Below, one piece after another: positions 1 to 8,293 of a stretch of DNA of 64,000 nucleotides (position 1 is the stretch's first letter; every line of letters begins with the position of its first letter). Under the pieces are notes generated by a model that saw nothing but the letters and a program-made list of their open reading frames with translations, was not told the origin of the DNA and ran no database searches. The stretch covers positions 682,001-746,000 of the forward strand of contig NZ_JALAHQ010000002.1 in NCBI RefSeq assembly GCF_036983985.1, in the 5' to 3' direction. Position numbers and translations under genes: made by a program. The DNA comes from Alishewanella metallidurans (GTDB lineage Bacteria; Pseudomonadota; Gammaproteobacteria; Enterobacterales; Alteromonadaceae).

Positions 1-57
1 CTTTTATTATGCTTTTAATTTCATTGTACTTCGCATAATACAGCTTGCAAGATAATA

Positions 58-92
58 CGCTATTTTTTTGACGCGGTGTCAAAAAAATAGCG
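58..92 (-). terminator. Terminator after the orphan flagellin
   Basis: A perfect 15-bp inverted repeat (arms 58-72 and 78-92) with a 5-base loop ends in an A/T run, giving a U-rich tail on either strand. It starts 14 bases past the stop codon of the minus-strand flagellin-like gene, the expected place for its intrinsic terminator. Confidence 0.8.
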
Positions 93-105
93 TTAGATAA
101 TAGTT

Positions 106-900
106 TTAGCTTAACAAGTCCAAGGCTTGTTGATGTTGTACTCTAGCTTGTAACGCCACACTAATTGATGTTTTGCCTAATATATCAGCGGCTACTTTAT
201 CGCTAGTAGCTCGGGCAAAATCTAAATCTTCAATTAGGCTGCGTGCTGCTGACGTAGCTATTTGCTGGCCATTTAAACTACTAGCGGCAGAACTAAAGCT
301 ATTAATGGATGCGCCAGCTTCGGCTTGTAAGCCCGAAACGTAATCTAAAGAGGCTTTAATATTCTCAAGCGACAAGGCAGCAGCACTTGCCGAGCTTAAA
401 TTAATACTAAACGCATTTTGTGCAGTTAAGCCCGCTTCTACATCGGCGGTATTAAAGCTCATATTGCCTGAGCCAGTACCAAAATTTAACGAGCCGTCTT
501 GACCAAACAGTTTTTTGCCGCCAAATTCAGTGGTATCAATAGTCTGTTTAATATTAGCGGTGTATTGATCAGCCTCTGCTTGCAAAGCTGCTCGCTCTTG
601 TGCGCCATAAATACCATTACCCGCGGCAACGGCTAAGCGGTTAAGTTCGCCTAAATTATCATTAATACCTTGCAAGCCTTGTTCATACACCCTAGCTAAC
701 GACATGCCGTCGTATAAATTACGCTCTCCCTGCGCACTAGCATTAATACTGCTGCTTAGCTGATTGGCAATCTGCAAGCCTGCCGCATCATCAGCTGCGC
801 TATTAATACGTTTTGCCGTCGCCAATTTTTTTAGCAAGTTTTCTTGCTGTAACTGTGCCTGATTTAAGGTACTTAAACTACCGGGAGTATTCAGTTTCAT
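106..900 (-). CDS. Divergent flagellin-like protein
   Basis: A 264-residue protein with the two conserved ends of flagellin. The N-terminal D0/D1 region carries the hallmark RINSAADDAAGLQIANQL (residues about 31-48), and the C-terminal helix contains DLDFARATSDKVAADIL and ends HQQALDLLS. The middle is short and Ala/Ser/Gly rich. It differs clearly from the four flagellins at 32-36 kb: it starts MKLNTPGSL instead of MALxVNTN and lacks the RDTDFA signature. It is therefore probably a minor filament or filament-tip subunit, not the bulk flagellin. It stands alone, divergent from the pseudaminic acid operon. I found no sigma-28 promoter of the kind seen at the other flagellins. Confidence 0.85.
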   Translation of the reverse strand: MKLNTPGSLSTLNQAQLQQENLLKKLATAKRINSAADDAAGLQIANQLSSSINASAQGERNLYDGMSLARVYEQGLQGINDNLGELNRLAVAAGNGIYGAQERAALQAEADQYTANIKQTIDTTEFGGKKLFGQDGSLNFGTGSGNMSFNTADVEAGLTAQNAFSINLSSASAAALSLENIKASLDYVSGLQAEAGASINSFSSAASSLNGQQIATSAARSLIEDLDFARATSDKVAADILGKTSISVALQARVQHQQALDLLS

Positions 901-1032
901 TATGGCACCACGCTATGGTTAAACTGGTTATAGTTTAGCCAACATGGCTTCTAACCGCCAGAAAATAATATTTTCCTAAATAATACGTCATATACTACTA
1001 TTAAAGCGTTTAAACTGAATACGTTAGCTGTT

Positions 1033-1049
1033 TAGGCATCATTTATGCT
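1033..1049 (+). promoter_or_regulatory. Sigma-54-type promoter of the pse operon
   Basis: The motif AGGCAT-N5-ATGCT has the invariant GG (1035-1036) and GC (1047-1048) exactly ten bases apart, as RpoN promoters require. Start would be near 1060, about 40 bases before pseB. It matches the sigma-54 elements found at flgB, flgF, flgT and flgP here. Prediction by eye; no enhancer site was identified. Confidence 0.6.
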
Positions 1050-1102
1050 AGTGTTGAGTTACAACGGTATTGCACAGATTCAGTGCTTTGCGAGGACAAG
1101 TT

Positions 1103-2104
1103 ATGTTTAACGGCAAGACAATTTTAATTACCGGCGGTACTGGCTCCTTCGGTCATAAATATACCGAAACGCTACTTACTCGTTTTAAGCCGAAAAAAAT
1201 TATTATTTATTCGCGTGATGAATTAAAACAGTACGAAATGCAGCAAAAATTTAATCAAAGCTGCATGCGTTATTTTATTGGTGACGTTCGTGACGAAAGG
1301 CGGCTTATTCTTGCTACTCGCGGCGTAGACTTCATTATTCATGCGGCTGCACTAAAGCAGGTGCCCGCAGCGGAATATAACCCAATGGAATGTATTAAAA
1401 CTAATATTAATGGCGCAGAACACGTTATCAACGCCGCGATAGAAAACAGTGTCGAAAAGGTTATTGCCCTATCTACTGACAAAGCGGCAAACCCGGTTAA
1501 TTTATATGGCGCCACTAAATTGGCATCCGATAAGCTATTTATTGCTGCTAACAATATCTCCGGCGGCAGCAAACCGCGTTTTTCTGTAGTGCGTTATGGC
1601 AATGTGGTGGGCTCGCGAGGCTCCGTAGTGCCGTTTTTTCAGCAACTAATTAACAATAATAGTGGCCACATTCCGATAACTCACCTTGAAATGACCCGAT
1701 TTTGGATCAGCCTGCAGCAAGGGGTTGATTTCGTTTTAAAGAATTTTGAGCGCATGTTAGGTGGCGAAATTTTTGTGCCGAAAATACCGTCTATTCGTAT
1801 TATCGATTTGGCGAAGGCAATGGCACCTAATATACCGATTAAACAAGTAGGTATACGTCCTGGCGAAAAACTACATGAAATGATGTGCCCCGGCGATATG
1901 TCCTATCACACTTATGAATTTGATGATCATTTTGTCATTGCGCCCGCCATCAAGTTTTTTAATCGTACTAATGATTTTTCGAGTAATGCTTTACACGAAA
2001 AAGGTAAGTTAGTCGCTCCCGGTTACGAGTATGCATCAAATACTAACCCTGACTTTTTATCAGTAGAACAAATGCACCAACTTAACCAGGAAGCTCAACC
2101 GTGA
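1103..2104 (+). CDS. pseB: UDP-GlcNAc 4,6-dehydratase/5-epimerase PseB
   Basis: First enzyme of CMP-pseudaminic acid synthesis. It converts UDP-GlcNAc to the 4-keto-6-deoxy-L-arabino-hexulose using bound NADP. The short-chain dehydrogenase fold shows the Rossmann motif GGTGSFG (residues 11-17), STDKAANP (about 125-132) and the catalytic YGATK (135-139). The IIYSRDELKQYEM stretch is typical of PseB and not of the long membrane dehydratases. I chose the ATG at 1103 because GAGGACAAG lies just upstream; an earlier in-frame ATG at 1070 would add 11 unconserved residues. It overlaps pseC by four bases, first in a translationally coupled operon. Confidence 0.93.
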   Translation: MFNGKTILITGGTGSFGHKYTETLLTRFKPKKIIIYSRDELKQYEMQQKFNQSCMRYFIGDVRDERRLILATRGVDFIIHAAALKQVPAAEYNPMECIKTNINGAEHVINAAIENSVEKVIALSTDKAANPVNLYGATKLASDKLFIAANNISGGSKPRFSVVRYGNVVGSRGSVVPFFQQLINNNSGHIPITHLEMTRFWISLQQGVDFVLKNFERMLGGEIFVPKIPSIRIIDLAKAMAPNIPIKQVGIRPGEKLHEMMCPGDMSYHTYEFDDHFVIAPAIKFFNRTNDFSSNALHEKGKLVAPGYEYASNTNPDFLSVEQMHQLNQEAQP

Positions 2105-3249
2105 TCCCTTATGGCCGCCAGCACATTACTCAAGCTGATATTGATGCAGTAACCGACGTACTACACAGCGACTTTTTAACCCAAGGGCCAGCTGTACCAG
2201 CGTTTGAACAGCGCTTATGTGATCTGGTTAGCGCGCAATATGCTATTGCAGTAAATAGTGCAACCTCAGCACTACATATTGCTTGCTTGGCGCTGGGTGT
2301 TGGCCCAGGCAGCAGAGTATGGACATCACCGATTAGCTTTGTCGCCTCAGCTAATTGTGTAAGGTACTGCGGCGCCAGCGTCGACTTTGTTGATATAGAG
2401 CCTGACAGTGGCAATATGGCCGTTGATAAACTGCGACAAAAATTAGAGCTGGCACGCAATAATGATACTCTGCCGCAAGTGGTGATACCCGTGCATTTAG
2501 CCGGTGCCAGTTGCGATATGCAGCAAATACATTACTTAGCCAATGAATTTGGTTTTAACATTATTGAAGATGCCTCACATGCCGTTGGCGCAAGTTATCA
2601 AGACGAAGCCGTAGGCCAATGTCGCTACAGCGATATTACCGTGTTCAGTTTTCATCCAGTAAAAATTATTACGACCGCGGAAGGTGGTGTGGCACTGACC
2701 AATAATGCCGAGTTAGCCGATAAAATGTGGTTATTACGCAGCCATGGTATTAGCCGCGATGAAGCGCTAATGACCGAGCCTAGCCACGGTGCATGGTATT
2801 ATCAGCAGCTAGCTTTAGGCTTCAATTATCGTATGACAGACATTCAGGCCGCTTTAGGGCTTAGTCAAAGTATGCGTTTGTTACCTATTATTCAAAAGCG
2901 TCAGCTATTGGCTGCCAACTATAATCGTTTACTCAATGAACTACCGCTTGGCTTGCCCGCGCAAGACGACGACAACATTAGCGCTTGGCATTTATATATT
3001 GTCCGCTTAAATGACAAAACCAAACGTAAAACTGTGTTTGATGGCTTAAGAGCGGCCGGTATAGGCGTCAATGTGCATTATATTCCCATTCACACCCAGC
3101 CGTACTATCAGCAACTGGGCTTTGACTGGGGCGATTTTCCTGTTGCGGAAGATTTTTATGAGCGCATTATCAGCCTGCCGATGTTCCCGGAATTAACTGG
3201 CGAGCAGCAGCAATATATTGCCGATAAACTGGCTGAGTTATTAGCATGA
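2101..3249 (+). CDS. pseC: UDP-4-keto-sugar aminotransferase PseC
   Basis: PLP-dependent DegT/DnrJ/EryC1 aminotransferase, 382 residues. It aminates C4 of the PseB product to give UDP-4-amino-4,6-dideoxy-N-acetyl-beta-L-altrosamine. The expected internal aldimine lysine is K188 in FHPVKIITTAEGG, and the cofactor aspartate D157 lies in EDASHAVG. The opening MIPYGRQHIT is characteristic of PseC. The GTG start overlaps the pseB stop, and the end overlaps the pseF start by four bases, so the three are read as one coupled block. Function follows from sequence type and the complete pathway around it. Confidence 0.93.
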   Translation: MIPYGRQHITQADIDAVTDVLHSDFLTQGPAVPAFEQRLCDLVSAQYAIAVNSATSALHIACLALGVGPGSRVWTSPISFVASANCVRYCGASVDFVDIEPDSGNMAVDKLRQKLELARNNDTLPQVVIPVHLAGASCDMQQIHYLANEFGFNIIEDASHAVGASYQDEAVGQCRYSDITVFSFHPVKIITTAEGGVALTNNAELADKMWLLRSHGISRDEALMTEPSHGAWYYQQLALGFNYRMTDIQAALGLSQSMRLLPIIQKRQLLAANYNRLLNELPLGLPAQDDDNISAWHLYIVRLNDKTKRKTVFDGLRAAGIGVNVHYIPIHTQPYYQQLGFDWGDFPVAEDFYERIISLPMFPELTGEQQQYIADKLAELLA

Positions 3250-3941
3250 ATGTGGCTATTATTCCGGCTCGCGGTGGCAGTAAGCGTATACCTAGAAAAA
3301 ATATTAAACAATTTGCTGGCCAGCCAATGCTGGCCTACCCTATTTTAGCTGCACTACATAGTGGTTGTTTTGAGCGTGTAATTGTCTCCACTGATGATAT
3401 AGAAATTGCTGCAATAGCCCAAAAATATGGTGCAGAAACGCTAGCGCTGCGCCCAGCAGCACTGGCTGATGATTATACCGGCACTAGCGCCGTAATCCGC
3501 TATGAGCTGGAACAATTACAACACCAGGGCACTACTCCTGAATATTGCTGCTGCATCTATGCTACAACACCGCTATTACAGGCTAATTTGTTAACGACAG
3601 CATGGCAAATGCTACAAGCAACAGCATCTCTTAATTATGTTTTTTCGGCCGCACGTTTCTCTTTTCCGATCCAACGCGCTTTAGTGCAAACCGAAACGGG
3701 CGTTGCGCCATTTGATACCAGCAGCATAGCTAAACGGTCGCAAGATTTAACACCCACATTTCATGATGCTGGCCAGTTTTATTTCGGTAGAACAGAAGCT
3801 TGGCTTACACAACAGCCAGTATTTGGCAACAATAGCCAAATGCTGGTGCTGCCGGATCAGCTAGTGCAAGATATTGATACACCGGAAGACTGGCAACACG
3901 CAGAACTACTCTACCAATTACTACAGCAAGCAAAGGCATAA
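3246..3941 (+). CDS. pseF: Pseudaminic acid cytidylyltransferase PseF
   Basis: Activates pseudaminic acid with CTP to CMP-Pse, the donor used by flagellin transferases. The 231-residue protein opens with the CMP-NeuAc synthetase-type nucleotide loop ARGGSKRIPRKN (residues 8-19) and has the LPDQLVQDIDTPEDW ending typical of PseF. In Campylobacter-type pathways this is the last step, but here the gene is third in the operon. Its stop is followed after one base by the GTG start of pseG. Confidence 0.93.
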   Translation: MNVAIIPARGGSKRIPRKNIKQFAGQPMLAYPILAALHSGCFERVIVSTDDIEIAAIAQKYGAETLALRPAALADDYTGTSAVIRYELEQLQHQGTTPEYCCCIYATTPLLQANLLTTAWQMLQATASLNYVFSAARFSFPIQRALVQTETGVAPFDTSSIAKRSQDLTPTFHDAGQFYFGRTEAWLTQQPVFGNNSQMLVLPDQLVQDIDTPEDWQHAELLYQLLQQAKA

Positions 3942-3942
3942 A

Positions 3943-4986
3943 GTGAAGGTCTTATTTCGCGCCGACGCATCGATTCGCATTGGCTCTGGCCATATCATGC
4001 GCTGCTTAACGCTAGCAAAAACATTACAGCAGCAAGGCATGAGCTGTCACTTTGTTTGTCGGCAAACTGACGGCAATTTAATTGATTATGTTGTTGAGCA
4101 AGGCTTTGTGGTGTTTAGTCTTTCTGGCACTGCTGAAGATGAAGTAAAGGATGCCAAACAAACACTAGCGCAACTTACTCAGCAGTATCAGCTATTAGTC
4201 GTTGATCATTATAAACTAGCTAAAACCTACTGTTTGGCTTTACGTCAACGTTGTCAACAGATAATGGTCATCGACGACTTAGCGAACAGAGCGCACGATT
4301 GCGATATTCTGTTAGACCAGAATTTATACCCCAAACTAGAACAACGCTATGCGGGGTTATTACCAAAACATTGCTTGCAGTTGCTAGGCCCACGCTATGC
4401 CTTGTTACGTCAAGAATTTTATCAAAGTACTGAGCCGCGCTCTGATTCACATATTCTGATTGGGTTTGGCGGTAGTGATGAGCAAAATTTAACCAGCTTA
4501 GCGATTGCAGCTTTACAACAATTAAAGCTTACGCCGATAACGGCCGATATAGTAATTGGGGCGAATAATCCGTGGCGCACTGAGATTGAACAACAAGTAG
4601 CGAGCCTGCCCAATGTGAAGCTGCATATTCAATGCAACTACATGGCGACATTAATGCATAAAGCACGACTCATGCTTGGTGCCGGTGGAGCTAGTCATTG
4701 GGAACGATGTATTTGTAACCTGCCAGGTCTGGTTGTTACCGTTGCCGAAAATCAGCAGGCGACAACGGCATATCTTGACCACCTTGGCGCTTGTGTTTGG
4801 TTGGGTCAGGCTGCTGAAATGTCAGCGCAGTTCTTTGCAGAGCAACTTAGCTACTACCTGTCTCAACCAGCACTGTTGGATGAAATAAGCGAAAAAGCGG
4901 CAGCTGTAGTACCAGCAAACGTTGGCACGCCGTTAGTAGTGCAACATATTTTACAGATAATACGAGGACTAGATGGCAACCATTAA
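3943..4986 (+). CDS. pseG: UDP-sugar hydrolase PseG
   Basis: Removes UDP from UDP-2,4-diacetamido-2,4,6-trideoxy-beta-L-altropyranose before condensation with PEP. It has the GT-B-like fold of PseG/MurG relatives: RADASIRIGSGHIMRCLTLA at the N terminus carries the conserved GSGH loop, and GGSDEQNLT and GAGGASHWER mark the nucleotide-binding second half. The best start is the GTG at 3943, where homology begins; an upstream ATG at 3874 would overlap pseF heavily and add unrelated residues. The 3' end overlaps pseI by 14 bases. Confidence 0.9.
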   Translation: MKVLFRADASIRIGSGHIMRCLTLAKTLQQQGMSCHFVCRQTDGNLIDYVVEQGFVVFSLSGTAEDEVKDAKQTLAQLTQQYQLLVVDHYKLAKTYCLALRQRCQQIMVIDDLANRAHDCDILLDQNLYPKLEQRYAGLLPKHCLQLLGPRYALLRQEFYQSTEPRSDSHILIGFGGSDEQNLTSLAIAALQQLKLTPITADIVIGANNPWRTEIEQQVASLPNVKLHIQCNYMATLMHKARLMLGAGGASHWERCICNLPGLVVTVAENQQATTAYLDHLGACVWLGQAAEMSAQFFAEQLSYYLSQPALLDEISEKAAAVVPANVGTPLVVQHILQIIRGLDGNH

Positions 4987-6025
4987 ACTGGGTCAACATG
5001 CTATTGGCGCTAAGCATCCGCCTTTTATCATCGCAGAGTTATCTGGCAACCACGATCAATCACTCGATAAAGCCTTAGCTATGGTTGATGCCGCAGCTAA
5101 GTGCGGTGCAAATGCGATAAAAATACAAACCTATACTGCCGACACTATGACACTCGATATTGATACGGGTGAGTTTTACATTGAAGATAAAAATAGTCTC
5201 TGGCATGGCACCTCTTTATATAAGTTATATCAAATTGCTTATACGCCATGGGAATGGCACGAGGCTATTTTTGCCCGCGCTAAAGAACTTGGCATGCTTG
5301 CCTTTAGCACGCCTTTTGATTTAACGGCGGTAACGTTTTTAGAATCTCTGGATGTTCCTTGTTATAAAATTGCTTCCTTTGAAAATAGTGATCATCCACT
5401 GTTAGCCGCGGTGGCTAAAACCGGTAAGCCAGTAATTATGTCAACTGGCATGGCCAGCCAATCTGAATTGGCTGAGTCGGTCGAAGTATTACGGGCCAAT
5501 GGTTGTAAAGAATTAATTTTACTAAAATGCACCAGCCATTATCCGGCCGAGCCAATTGATGCCAACTTAGCCACTATTCCACACCTCGCTCAGCTATTTG
5601 GCTGCCAAGTGGGTTTATCTGATCACACCGCAGGAATTGGTGTCGCCGTAGCTAGTGTTGTACTTGGCGCTACTGTCATTGAAAAGCACTTTGTTTTAGA
5701 TAGAGCCGAGGGTGGTGTAGATGCCGAGTTTTCATTAGAGCCAGCTGAATTTTCCGCATTAGTACAAGAATGCAAACGCGCCGCGGTAGCACTGGGTAAA
5801 GTGACTTACGGCGGTACAGAAAAAGAACAAGCATCACGTAAATTTAGACGTTCATTGTATATTGCCGAAGATATGCAAGCTGGAGATGTTTTTACCAGAG
5901 AAAACTTACGCTCAGTGCGCCCCGGGCTTGGTCTAGAGCCTAAATACTTACCCATATTTCTTGGCAAACCAGTTAAAGTTAACCTAAGTAAAGGCACGGC
6001 GTTAACTTGGGATCATTTAGGCTAA
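4973..6025 (+). CDS. pseI: Pseudaminic acid synthase PseI
   Basis: Condenses 6-deoxy-AltdiNAc with phosphoenolpyruvate to pseudaminic acid. It has the NeuB-family TIM barrel (about residues 15-265; FIIAELSGNHDQ, IKIQTYTADTMTLD, KIASFENSDHPLL, STGMAS, HTAGIG) followed by a C-terminal SAF/antifreeze-like domain (about 290-350; RRSLYIAEDMQAGDVFTRENLRS is its start). The AELSGNHDQS and YTADTMT signatures favour pseudaminic over sialic or legionaminic acid. Its start lies inside the end of pseG. Confidence 0.93.
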   Translation: MATIKLGQHAIGAKHPPFIIAELSGNHDQSLDKALAMVDAAAKCGANAIKIQTYTADTMTLDIDTGEFYIEDKNSLWHGTSLYKLYQIAYTPWEWHEAIFARAKELGMLAFSTPFDLTAVTFLESLDVPCYKIASFENSDHPLLAAVAKTGKPVIMSTGMASQSELAESVEVLRANGCKELILLKCTSHYPAEPIDANLATIPHLAQLFGCQVGLSDHTAGIGVAVASVVLGATVIEKHFVLDRAEGGVDAEFSLEPAEFSALVQECKRAAVALGKVTYGGTEKEQASRKFRRSLYIAEDMQAGDVFTRENLRSVRPGLGLEPKYLPIFLGKPVKVNLSKGTALTWDHLG

Positions 6026-6055
6026 CGCCGGTTATTCGTTAAGGAAGCACAGCCG

Positions 6056-6745
6056 ATGAATTATCTAGTAGCAACAACTAAAAGCTGGAATATCGACGCT
6101 TTTCATCTTCACGCACCAGAATTACCCGGCACTTGGCATTTAATTAGTCAACCTGAACAACTTACGGTTGCGTTACTGGATAAATTACAACCTGATTATA
6201 TCTTCTTTCCCCACTGGAGTTGGCATGTACCCGATGCCATTACTAGCCAGTACCAATGTGTCTGTTTTCATATGACAGACGTGCCTTATGGTAGAGGTGG
6301 TAGCCCATTACAAAATTTAATCAGTCTTGGCCATAAAAAAACTATGCTATCTGCCCTAAAAATGACCAGTGAATTAGATAGTGGTGATGTTTATGCAAAA
6401 GTACCGCTAGAACTAAATGGTACGGCCCAGCAAATATACCAGCGTGCGTCACTACTGGTTTACCAGATAATACGCCTTATAGTTAGTGTTAACCCGCAAC
6501 CGCAACCACAACAAGGCACTGCCACTATTTTTCAACGCCGAACTCCAGCCCAAAGTGAATTGCCACCGAACTTAAACCCAGAGCAACTGTATGATTTTAT
6601 TCGCATGCTGGATGCGAATAACTATCCTCACGCATACATAGAATACGGTAATTGGAAGTTAGAACTCACTCAAGCGGAACCTTGTACAGATGGTACACTA
6701 CAGGCTAAAGTGCAATTTCATCCGCTTATAGGAAAGCCGCTATGA
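6056..6745 (+). CDS. Formyltransferase-fold protein of the pse operon
   Basis: A 229-residue member of the methionyl-tRNA formyltransferase / sugar N-formyltransferase superfamily. The catalytic region is recognisable: FHMTDVPYGRGGSPLQNLI (about residues 71-89; H72 for the family histidine) and LDSGDVY with D108 for the catalytic aspartate. The asparagine that precedes the histidine in Fmt-type active sites is not evident here (CVCFH). A role in formylating or otherwise acylating an amino group of pseudaminic acid is inferred from the operon and the following PIG-L deacetylase gene, which it overlaps by four bases. Confidence 0.65.
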   Translation: MNYLVATTKSWNIDAFHLHAPELPGTWHLISQPEQLTVALLDKLQPDYIFFPHWSWHVPDAITSQYQCVCFHMTDVPYGRGGSPLQNLISLGHKKTMLSALKMTSELDSGDVYAKVPLELNGTAQQIYQRASLLVYQIIRLIVSVNPQPQPQQGTATIFQRRTPAQSELPPNLNPEQLYDFIRMLDANNYPHAYIEYGNWKLELTQAEPCTDGTLQAKVQFHPLIGKPL

Positions 6746-7416
6746 AAACCGTTGTCATTGTTGCTGCTCATCCCGATGACGAGGTGCTTGGCTGTGCTGG
6801 TGCCATTGCGTTGCATCATCAATCTGGTGATAAAGTTCATGTCATTTTTATGGCCGATGGCGAAAACTCTCGTATAGAAGCAACACCACAACACCAAGCT
6901 AGACAGTCTGCTGCACATGCTGCATTGTCGGTACTAGGCGCAGCATCCATTACCTTTTTAGATTTTCCAGATAATAAAATGGATTCAGTACCCTTACTTG
7001 ATATTGTGCAAACACTAGAGCAAGCACTTAAACTTTTGAAGCCTGACACCATTTACACCCATTTTGGTTATGATCTCAACATTGACCATCGCCTTACTTA
7101 TCAAGCGGTATTAACAGCGTGTCGACCACACCCCGAGCAATCGGTGCAAGCAATATACTGTTTTGAAGTGCCCAGCAGCACTGAATGGAGCGCAGGCACA
7201 GACCCTGCATTTCGGCCCAATCTGTTTATCGACATTAGTAGTGTAATTTCCCAAATAACAGCAGCATTAACTTGTTATGAAGCGGAGCTTAGACCATGGC
7301 CGCATAGCCGCTCGTTACAAGCCATAACAGCAAAGCAGCGATATCGCGGTAGCTGCGTTGGTTTAGCCGCAGCAGAGGCGTTTATGGTTGAACGCGAAAT
7401 AAGAACATTAAAATAA
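6742..7416 (+). CDS. PIG-L family zinc deacetylase
   Basis: LmbE/PIG-L N-acetylhexosaminidase-type deacetylase, 224 residues, of the GlcNAc-PI and MshB family. The zinc motif AHPDDE is at residues 9-14, and a later histidine pair in the family position appears as IDHRLTY. These enzymes hydrolyse N-acetyl groups from amino sugars. Beside a formyltransferase-like gene and an acyl-activation set, the simplest inference is that it removes an acetyl from a Pse intermediate so that another acyl group can replace it. The actual substrate cannot be read from sequence. It is coupled to the next gene by a one-base overlap. Confidence 0.75.
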   Translation: MKTVVIVAAHPDDEVLGCAGAIALHHQSGDKVHVIFMADGENSRIEATPQHQARQSAAHAALSVLGAASITFLDFPDNKMDSVPLLDIVQTLEQALKLLKPDTIYTHFGYDLNIDHRLTYQAVLTACRPHPEQSVQAIYCFEVPSSTEWSAGTDPAFRPNLFIDISSVISQITAALTCYEAELRPWPHSRSLQAITAKQRYRGSCVGLAAAEAFMVEREIRTLK

Positions 7417-8006
7417 TGCAGTTAAAAGATGTGCTACATAATCGCTTTACGCCACTTTCACAGCATGAACTGCAGCAGGTTTGGCACTGGCGAAATTTGC
7501 CGCATATTAGAGCGAATATGCACAATGACCGCTTAATAAGTTGGCCTGAGCATCAAGCATGGTTTAAGCAATTACAGCAAGATAGTCAAAAAACGTACCT
7601 GATACTTTGGCAAAATAACCGCCCTATAGGTACGCTGTACTTTACGCTTATCGCAGACAGTACTTTAGAATGGGGCTGCTATATTGGTGATCAGCAAGTG
7701 TGGCCTGGTTCTGGCTTACTATTAGAAATTGCGGCCCTTGATTATGCCGCACGTTGTCACAGCATACTTACACTGCAAGCCGAGGTATTATCATTTAACC
7801 ACTCGGTAATAAAAATGCATACACTGTTTGATTATCAACTTATCAACCAAGGTGACTATGCTGGAGTCAGAAATAACCAAGCCTATAGCGTAATGACCTT
7901 TAACTATCAACTGGCAGACTGGCGGAAAAACCGGAGCAACATATTAGCAAAAATACCGAAGCAGATAGTAGCTGCAGCCAATTTAATTGAATTTAAACAT
8001 GAGTAG
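7416..8006 (+). CDS. pseH: PseH-type N-acetyltransferase
   Basis: GNAT-fold acetyltransferase, 196 residues, matching PseH, which acetylates the 4-amino group of the PseC product with acetyl-CoA. The conserved opening WHWRNLPHIRANMHNDR and the phrase ISWPEHQAWFKQL are typical of PseH, and GTLYFTLIADSTLEWGCYIG gives the core strands. With it, all six enzymes of the CMP-pseudaminic acid pathway are present in this operon. The order is unusual, because pseH is separated from pseI by the formyltransferase-like and PIG-L genes. Confidence 0.85.
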   Translation: MQLKDVLHNRFTPLSQHELQQVWHWRNLPHIRANMHNDRLISWPEHQAWFKQLQQDSQKTYLILWQNNRPIGTLYFTLIADSTLEWGCYIGDQQVWPGSGLLLEIAALDYAARCHSILTLQAEVLSFNHSVIKMHTLFDYQLINQGDYAGVRNNQAYSVMTFNYQLADWRKNRSNILAKIPKQIVAAANLIEFKHE

Positions 8007-8033
8007 GCTAATAAAGATGAGTGGGTTAACAAC

Positions 8034-8291
8034 ATGGAATTAGAGCAAGCTATTCGTAACACGCTAATACAAGTGGCTATTATTGCTAACTGTCAATTAA
8101 TTGAAAATATTAGCGATGACACCGTGCTGCTGCAAAGCGGGTTAGATTCTTTAGGTTTTGCCATGTTAGTGGCGCAATTAGAAGAGGATTTAGAAATAGA
8201 TCCCTTTAGCCAAATGCAAATTGCCGTGTATCCACGTACTTTTGCTGAATTTGTCAATATTTATCGGCAAGCTCTGGGTACAGGAAACTAG
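8034..8291 (+). CDS. Acyl carrier protein
   Basis: An 85-residue four-helix carrier protein with the phosphopantetheine attachment motif GLDSLGFA; serine 39 would carry the arm. It is not the fatty-acid AcpP (the usual DSLD / VE acidic helix differs) and sits directly before an adenylating ligase (2-base gap) and an SDR. That arrangement suggests a dedicated carrier that holds a small acyl group for transfer to a sugar amine. This is inference from context; the carrier fold itself is clear. Confidence 0.85.
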   Translation: MELEQAIRNTLIQVAIIANCQLIENISDDTVLLQSGLDSLGFAMLVAQLEEDLEIDPFSQMQIAVYPRTFAEFVNIYRQALGTGN

Positions 8292-8293
8292 CC

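Noticed and set aside
904..920. TGGCAC on the plus strand as a sigma-54 promoter of pseB
   Set aside because: Ten bases after GG the bases are TG and not GC; the element at 1033-1049 fits the spacing.
1070..1102. Upstream ATG as start of pseB
   Set aside because: It adds 11 unconserved residues; ATG 1103 has a good ribosome site and starts at the family's conserved MFNGKTILITGG.
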